From Fulvia fulva (lineage: Eukaryota > Ascomycota > Dothideomycetes > Mycosphaerellales > Mycosphaerellaceae), in NCBI RefSeq assembly GCF_020509005.1, contig NC_063019.1, positions 868,001 to 932,000 on the forward strand: DNA of 64,000 nucleotides, read 5' to 3'. Positions within the stretch are counted from its first letter, which is position 1; the number at the start of each line of letters is the position of its first letter. The translations under genes were made by a program, and so were the position numbers. This document shows positions 59,977 through 64,000 of the stretch, in pieces. The notes under the pieces were generated by a model that made no database searches, was not told the origin of the DNA, and saw nothing but the letters and a program-made list of their open reading frames with translations.

Positions 59977-60079
59977 AAAAGCCTTCCCTCTAAGGAATAG
60001 CTTTATATTAGCTCTATTAAGATCTACGCGCTACGCTATAATAATAAGTATTACTAAGCAGCTACTTATTAATAACTTC
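59977..60079. other. Short spacer right of Gypsy-A
   Basis: TA-rich sequence; nothing recognisable. Confidence 0.5.
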
Positions 60080-60212
60080 TATTAAATAGGTACGGATTAC
60101 GTAGCCGTAGAAGATAGGAATTATAGATTATATAAACAAAGAAGGACCGAATATAATAGCGTATATCTATATATAGTATCGCTAGTTAATAGTATAGTTT
60201 ATATTAAGGATA

Positions 60213-61660
60213 ACGTACTTTACTACCGAGCGGGCTATACTACCGAGCGGCCTACTTTTACTAAGAACTATACTACTTCTACTTTAATTACGACGGTATC
60301 TTTATACGACGATATCCTATAGAATCGTTACTAGGAGGACAATTCCTCTTTAGATTCTTCGCGATCTAGCGAGTCTACTTAATAGGTACGTACTTTATAC
60401 CCCGACTCGCTATATCGCTTATAGCGTCGTAGCCTTAGTCCTAGCCGAACACTATCTAGCGACTCTCTACTCACTTCCTACCTCCTAGTATCCTCTAGAG
60501 GTATTAACTACGACGCCTTATCGGAGGTTAGAGACCCTCTAGACTAAATGTACTTACGCTTTCGTACTTTCCGCTATATTAGGGCCTCGTTAGACTTACG
60601 TAGCTTACTAATCTCGCTTTGTATAAGAGCTATCTAATACGCTATCTCTCTACTCCCTCTCTATTGCCCTATTAAACGACCTTCCTCTTTCTACTACGCC
60701 TTTCTAAACCCGTAACGACGCTCTAAGACGTAATAACACCTATTATAAACCCTGTCTCGTCGAAGTTATAGGTGTCCTAGTTAAGGATACTATACTTCTC
60801 CTTTATATTACGTATAAGTAAGAACTACTTCTCGATAACGTCTAGATCTTCTATTAGGGCTCGCTAACGATCGTATCTACGTATTATACAAACCTTTAGC
60901 TCACGATACCGCCTAATAAACCTATCTATCTAATTAAGACTAGCGGGCTTAAGACCCTTCTCTTATAGTAATAAATTGGCTATTACTTGTATACTAGCCT
61001 TTAATAGCGGGAAACCTCTAAGGTCTAGCTCGAGTATATACTTAAGTATCACCCTATCTTCTAGCTCTATAAGCTTCTTCGAATTAAGCTCGTAGTTACC
61101 CCGAGGAGGTCGTCTATTCAATCGATACCCTAGTATAGTTCGAGACGCGTCGTATACCTTTATAGCAAGTCGATTCGTAATTGTCGCGTCGCGTTTCGTG
61201 GCCTAGACAGCTAAGGTCAGTTTGGCCTCGTTTAAAGACAATATACGCTATAATAGTAGTTATATAGCTATATCTATAGAAGTGGTAACGTGCTTTTCTA
61301 CCGAGCGGGCTATACTACCGAGCGGGCCACTCTTACTAAGAACTATACTACTTCTCTAGATATAGCTATTAGTACTAAGGCTATAACGCTATAAGCGATA
61401 TAGCGAGTCGTGGTATAACGTACGTACCTATTAAGTAGACTCGCTAGATAGCGAAGAATCTAAAGAGGAATTGTCCTCCTAGTAACAATTCTATAGGATG
61501 TTATCGTGTTAAGATACCGTCGTAATTAAAGTAGAAGTAGTATAGTTCTTAGTAAAATTGGCCCGCTCGGTAGTCTAGCCCGGTCGGTAGTAAAGTACGT
61601 TATAGTTCTTAGTAAAAGTAGCCCGCTCGGTAGTATAGCCCGCTCGGTAGTAAAGTACGT
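60213..61660 (-). mobile_element. Deletion derivative of the pogo-like element (~1.13 kb), minus strand
   Basis: Ends carry the same ACGT...CCGAGCGGGC repeats, with TA at 60211-60212 and 61661-61662. It matches both ends of 38075-39991 but lacks the part of the transposase from about 38800 to 39520, which contains the catalytic domain. It is non-autonomous and is interrupted by the shorter derivative at 61288-61600 (which adds 313 bp plus TA). Confidence 0.85.
61288..61600 (+). mobile_element. 313-bp MITE derived from the pogo-like element
   Basis: Inverted ends ACGTGCTTTTCTACC and ...GTAAAGTACGT, with TA on both sides (61286-61287 and 61601-61602). It keeps about 90 bp of the left end and about 220 bp of the right end of the full element. 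It sits inside 60213-61660 at the TA of AGTGGTA|TAGTTC, where the full element reads GTGGTACAGTTC. Confidence 0.85.
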
Positions 61661-61811
61661 TATAGGTATCTAGATATTTCCTAGCCCGGGGCTAGAAAAT
61701 ATTAGTCACGTGCCTAGTTACGTACTTAGTCACGTGATCATTGATCACGTGCTTTAGTACGGGTCTACTAGACCTATATATTTCGCCCTACTAGCCTAAA
61801 TATTCTTAATA

Positions 61812-62002
61812 GATACTAGCTTATAGTTCTAACTATTAGGCTTATTCTCGTCTATAGAGTATTAGGATAAATTGTATTCGAAGCTAGGCTTACTAAGCGG
61901 TATTAATACCTTAGTAATATCGCTTAGTAATAGCGTCAAAGTCTTACTAAGAATCTTCTAGCTACGCTATCGTTCTAGGCCCTCGTAACGATCGAAAGTA
62001 CT
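61812..62002. other. RIP-mutated spacer
   Basis: TA-rich, no recognisable element. It is the 3' flank of LINE-B. Confidence 0.5.
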
Positions 62003-64000
62003 AAATAAATACATTTATAATACCTATCTAGCTCCTAAAAGGTCTACGAGGCCGGGGGCTATTAAGGAAGAGAGAGGGGAAAACCGTCGTACGGAGAAAA
62101 CCCCTCTTTAGATATTAGTAAGTTCTCTTTATTACTTATTAGTCAATCTATCGTACTAGAAGCGCTCAGTACTAGGTAGTTAGCCGCCCTAGAGTACTAA
62201 TCTACTAAGTACCTAGGAACGAGTATTAGTAGCTAGCCGACTATTAAATAGACGACAGGTCAACTATTAGTAGAGGCGGGTCGCCTATCGAGTAGAAGAC
62301 AGGTCGATCGTCGAGCGGAAAACGAGCTAGCCGTCGAGTAGACGACGAGTCGACCCTTCCGGGCTCCTATACTCTATTAGTACTCCTATCGCTATTCCTC
62401 CTACGCTCGGGGACGCTATAGGCTACGGTCTACCCGCCTACGTAGTCGTCGGTACTACCGGAGTCCTACTACGTCTATAGGTAGGGCGCCTTTAAAGGCT
62501 TCCTAGAGCTCTTCCTACTAGACTATCTCCCCTATTCTTACTACTATCTTACCCGCTATCTAGAACTACTATAGTAGGCCGGTCCGTATTACTATTCGTA
62601 CCGCTACTCGTATCCTACGCGCTATACCTATTATATATTAGAAGTCTATAGCCCTAGTCTCGAGGCGTATTACCTATCGGGCTTCTATAAAGCGTAGGTA
62701 GAATAGTACGACGTGTTTTAGCGTCTAGACACGTCTACATTCGTATAGGCTACTATCTACTCCTAGTACCTTTCGGCGGTATAGATAGTCCTTAAACCTA
62801 ATATGTTCCGAGCGGAGTAGTATCGCGACTGTCGCCTATAGGCGGGTAAGGGCTCGGAAGAGCGGTACCCTATCTCGGCTAATAGGTCCTATCTTCGCCG
62901 CTACCTCGTCTTCTCGTCGGTATACTCGTCGCCGTAGTAGTCGCCCGTTTAGGTACCGTTCGCCTTTCTCCTAGCGCGCGTTCTAGATTCCCTATATATA
63001 TCTACGGACCGCGTTCGCTATAGCCTTCCGTTCTTCGCGTCCCTATCCCGCTCCTACTACTAGTATACCGCTAGCTAGGGCCTATACTCGGAGCTTTACT
63101 ATCGGGGTTTATTACGTATCTAGCTACCGCTAGGCCTATAATCCTATCTTTTTTTAGGCGCTATAGATCGAAGGCGTGTCGTAATCGCCTAGTACGCCGC
63201 GCGGATATCGCTCCCTATCTTACTATTCGCTGTCTAGAGCGTATAGCCTATAGAGAGCTATTAGAGGTAAAGGTCTAGTAGCGCGATCTACGTATCTACT
63301 TCTAGGACCTACGTTAGTATAGTACGGTATACCCCGGTCGCCCTACGTAAACATTTGTTCTATACGTTTTAAATCTACTTTATCTAGCTAGTCGCGTAGG
63401 ATAGATACTAGACTAGTACCCTAAAGGTAATCGCCGGTTAGACGATAGAGCTATATAGCTAGAGTACCTTTATAAAGGCTACGCCCTATATAGAGGCCGC
63501 GAGGCGTATAACTAAGGCTTTGTTCTAGTCTCCCCGCTACTAGAGCTACTTTAGGTAGGCGTACTACCGGAGTTACGTATCTACTTAGAATCCTAGGACC
63601 CGGATAGATAGCTATAGAGTAATCTAGCTTACGCCGGTCCCGGCCTCGATCGTAGCTTAGAGGTTATACTTCTTCGGGGTCCTCGTAAGGTAGATTATCT
63701 AGTACTTCTTAGGTACGAAGACTACCCCGTATCGCGCTACCTAGTCGTTATATACCTCGAGCGCCGCTTCGAGTTAGCGGTAATTAGTCTCGGTTAAGTC
63801 GCTATATATTAGGATATTTATATCGTCGATAAAGCCTATATAGAAGTTAGTACCGCTAGCGCTTCCCCTAAGTAGCGGGAGGAGCGTAGAGGTGAAGAAA
63901 AGGAAGAGGATCGGAGAGAGCGATAAGCTCTACGAGATACCCGTTTCTATAGACCGTATCTAAGGTTCACGCTACTCCTCTAGGACGAGCTACGTAGACC
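62003..64000 (-). mobile_element. LINE-B, Tad1-like LINE, 3' part (leaves the window)
   Basis: Minus strand; the 3' end is at 62003 with an ATTT-type tail. The RT box reads G-F-I-D-D-I-N-I-L at about 63812-63838. The C-terminal region has R-S-E-H-I...F-K-D-Y-L-Y and a C-rich tail around 62700-62830. Short repeats of CGTCTACTCGACGG type lie at 62250-62350. Positions 62003-63446 equal the 3' half of the chimera at 48288-49732. Heavily RIP-mutated. Confidence 0.85.

Larger units (their letters stand above)
60080..61811 (-). repeat. Copia-type LTR split by pogo derivatives (possible solo LTR)
   Basis: 60080-60212 resembles the outer half of the Copia-2/4 LTR (TATTAAATAGGTACG...). 61663-61811 resembles the other half (CTAGCCCGGGGCTAG, three CACGTG boxes, TTCTTAATA end). 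Without the insert it would be about 282 bp, longer than the 234-bp LTRs, so it is a variant family. No internal element sequence adjoins and no target duplication is seen (ACTTC versus GATAC). Confidence 0.6.

Noticed and set aside
14766..59981. Target duplication for Gypsy-A
   Set aside because: The flanks ATTTA and AAAAG do not match; either mutation removed it, the LTR ends are slightly misplaced, or the outer parts were rearranged.
60080..61811. Clean solo LTR of the Copia-2/4 family
   Set aside because: The halves match the family and order, but the length differs (about 282 versus 234 bp) and no 5-bp duplication flanks it, so I call it only a possible solo LTR of a variant family.

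Overview
The window is a slice of a filamentous ascomycete genome (Pezizomycotina; the gene style, short spliced introns and repeat types fit a dothideomycete, but the species cannot be named from this sequence). About 90% is transposable elements, most of them scarred by repeat-induced point mutation (RIP): CA and TG dinucleotides are nearly gone, TA is everywhere, CG is kept, and former TGG and CAG/CAA codons have become TAG/TAA. The only conventional genes lie in an unmutated island at about 8.2-14.6 kb.

Layout. 1-2001: 3' part of a Tad1-like LINE (LINE-A). 2138-7748: nearly intact Ty1/Copia element (Copia-1, minus strand, TSD TACTT). 8161-14610: gene island with a heme-thiolate peroxygenase gene broken by an in-frame TGA, an F-box-like gene, a fungal transcription-factor-like relic, and an apparently intact, spliced gene for the small subunit of DNA polymerase delta. 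14771-59976: one Ty3/Gypsy element (Gypsy-A, minus strand), about 6.4 kb of its own sequence stretched over 45 kb by nested insertions. In its left LTR sits a ~287-bp MITE. The MITE holds Copia-2 (14861-20388, TSD CCGGG) and a full-length LINE-A (20485-31109), and that LINE holds Copia-3 (25142-29808, TSD GTTTC). Further in come Copia-4 (31488-37023, TSD TCTTC), a pogo/Fot1-like DNA transposon (38075-39991), LINE-C (40016-44878), a chimeric LINE (47210-49732) and a chromovirus, Gypsy-B (51587-59067, TSD CCTCC). 59977-64000: a Copia-type LTR split by two nested deletion derivatives of the pogo element, then a second Tad1-like LINE (LINE-B, minus strand) that leaves the window.

The elements act as a record of successive insertions. 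Heavily mutated hosts (Gypsy-A, LINE-A, Gypsy-B, Copia-4) carry less mutated guests (Copia-2, Copia-3, LINE-C), and target-site duplications confirm most boundaries. The two strongest unusual observations are a LINE chimera (1.08 kb of LINE-A 5' region fused to 1.45 kb of LINE-B 3' end inside one 15-bp target duplication), and a Copia element whose 5' LTR has been turned into a 51-bp-arm hairpin by an apparent template switch.
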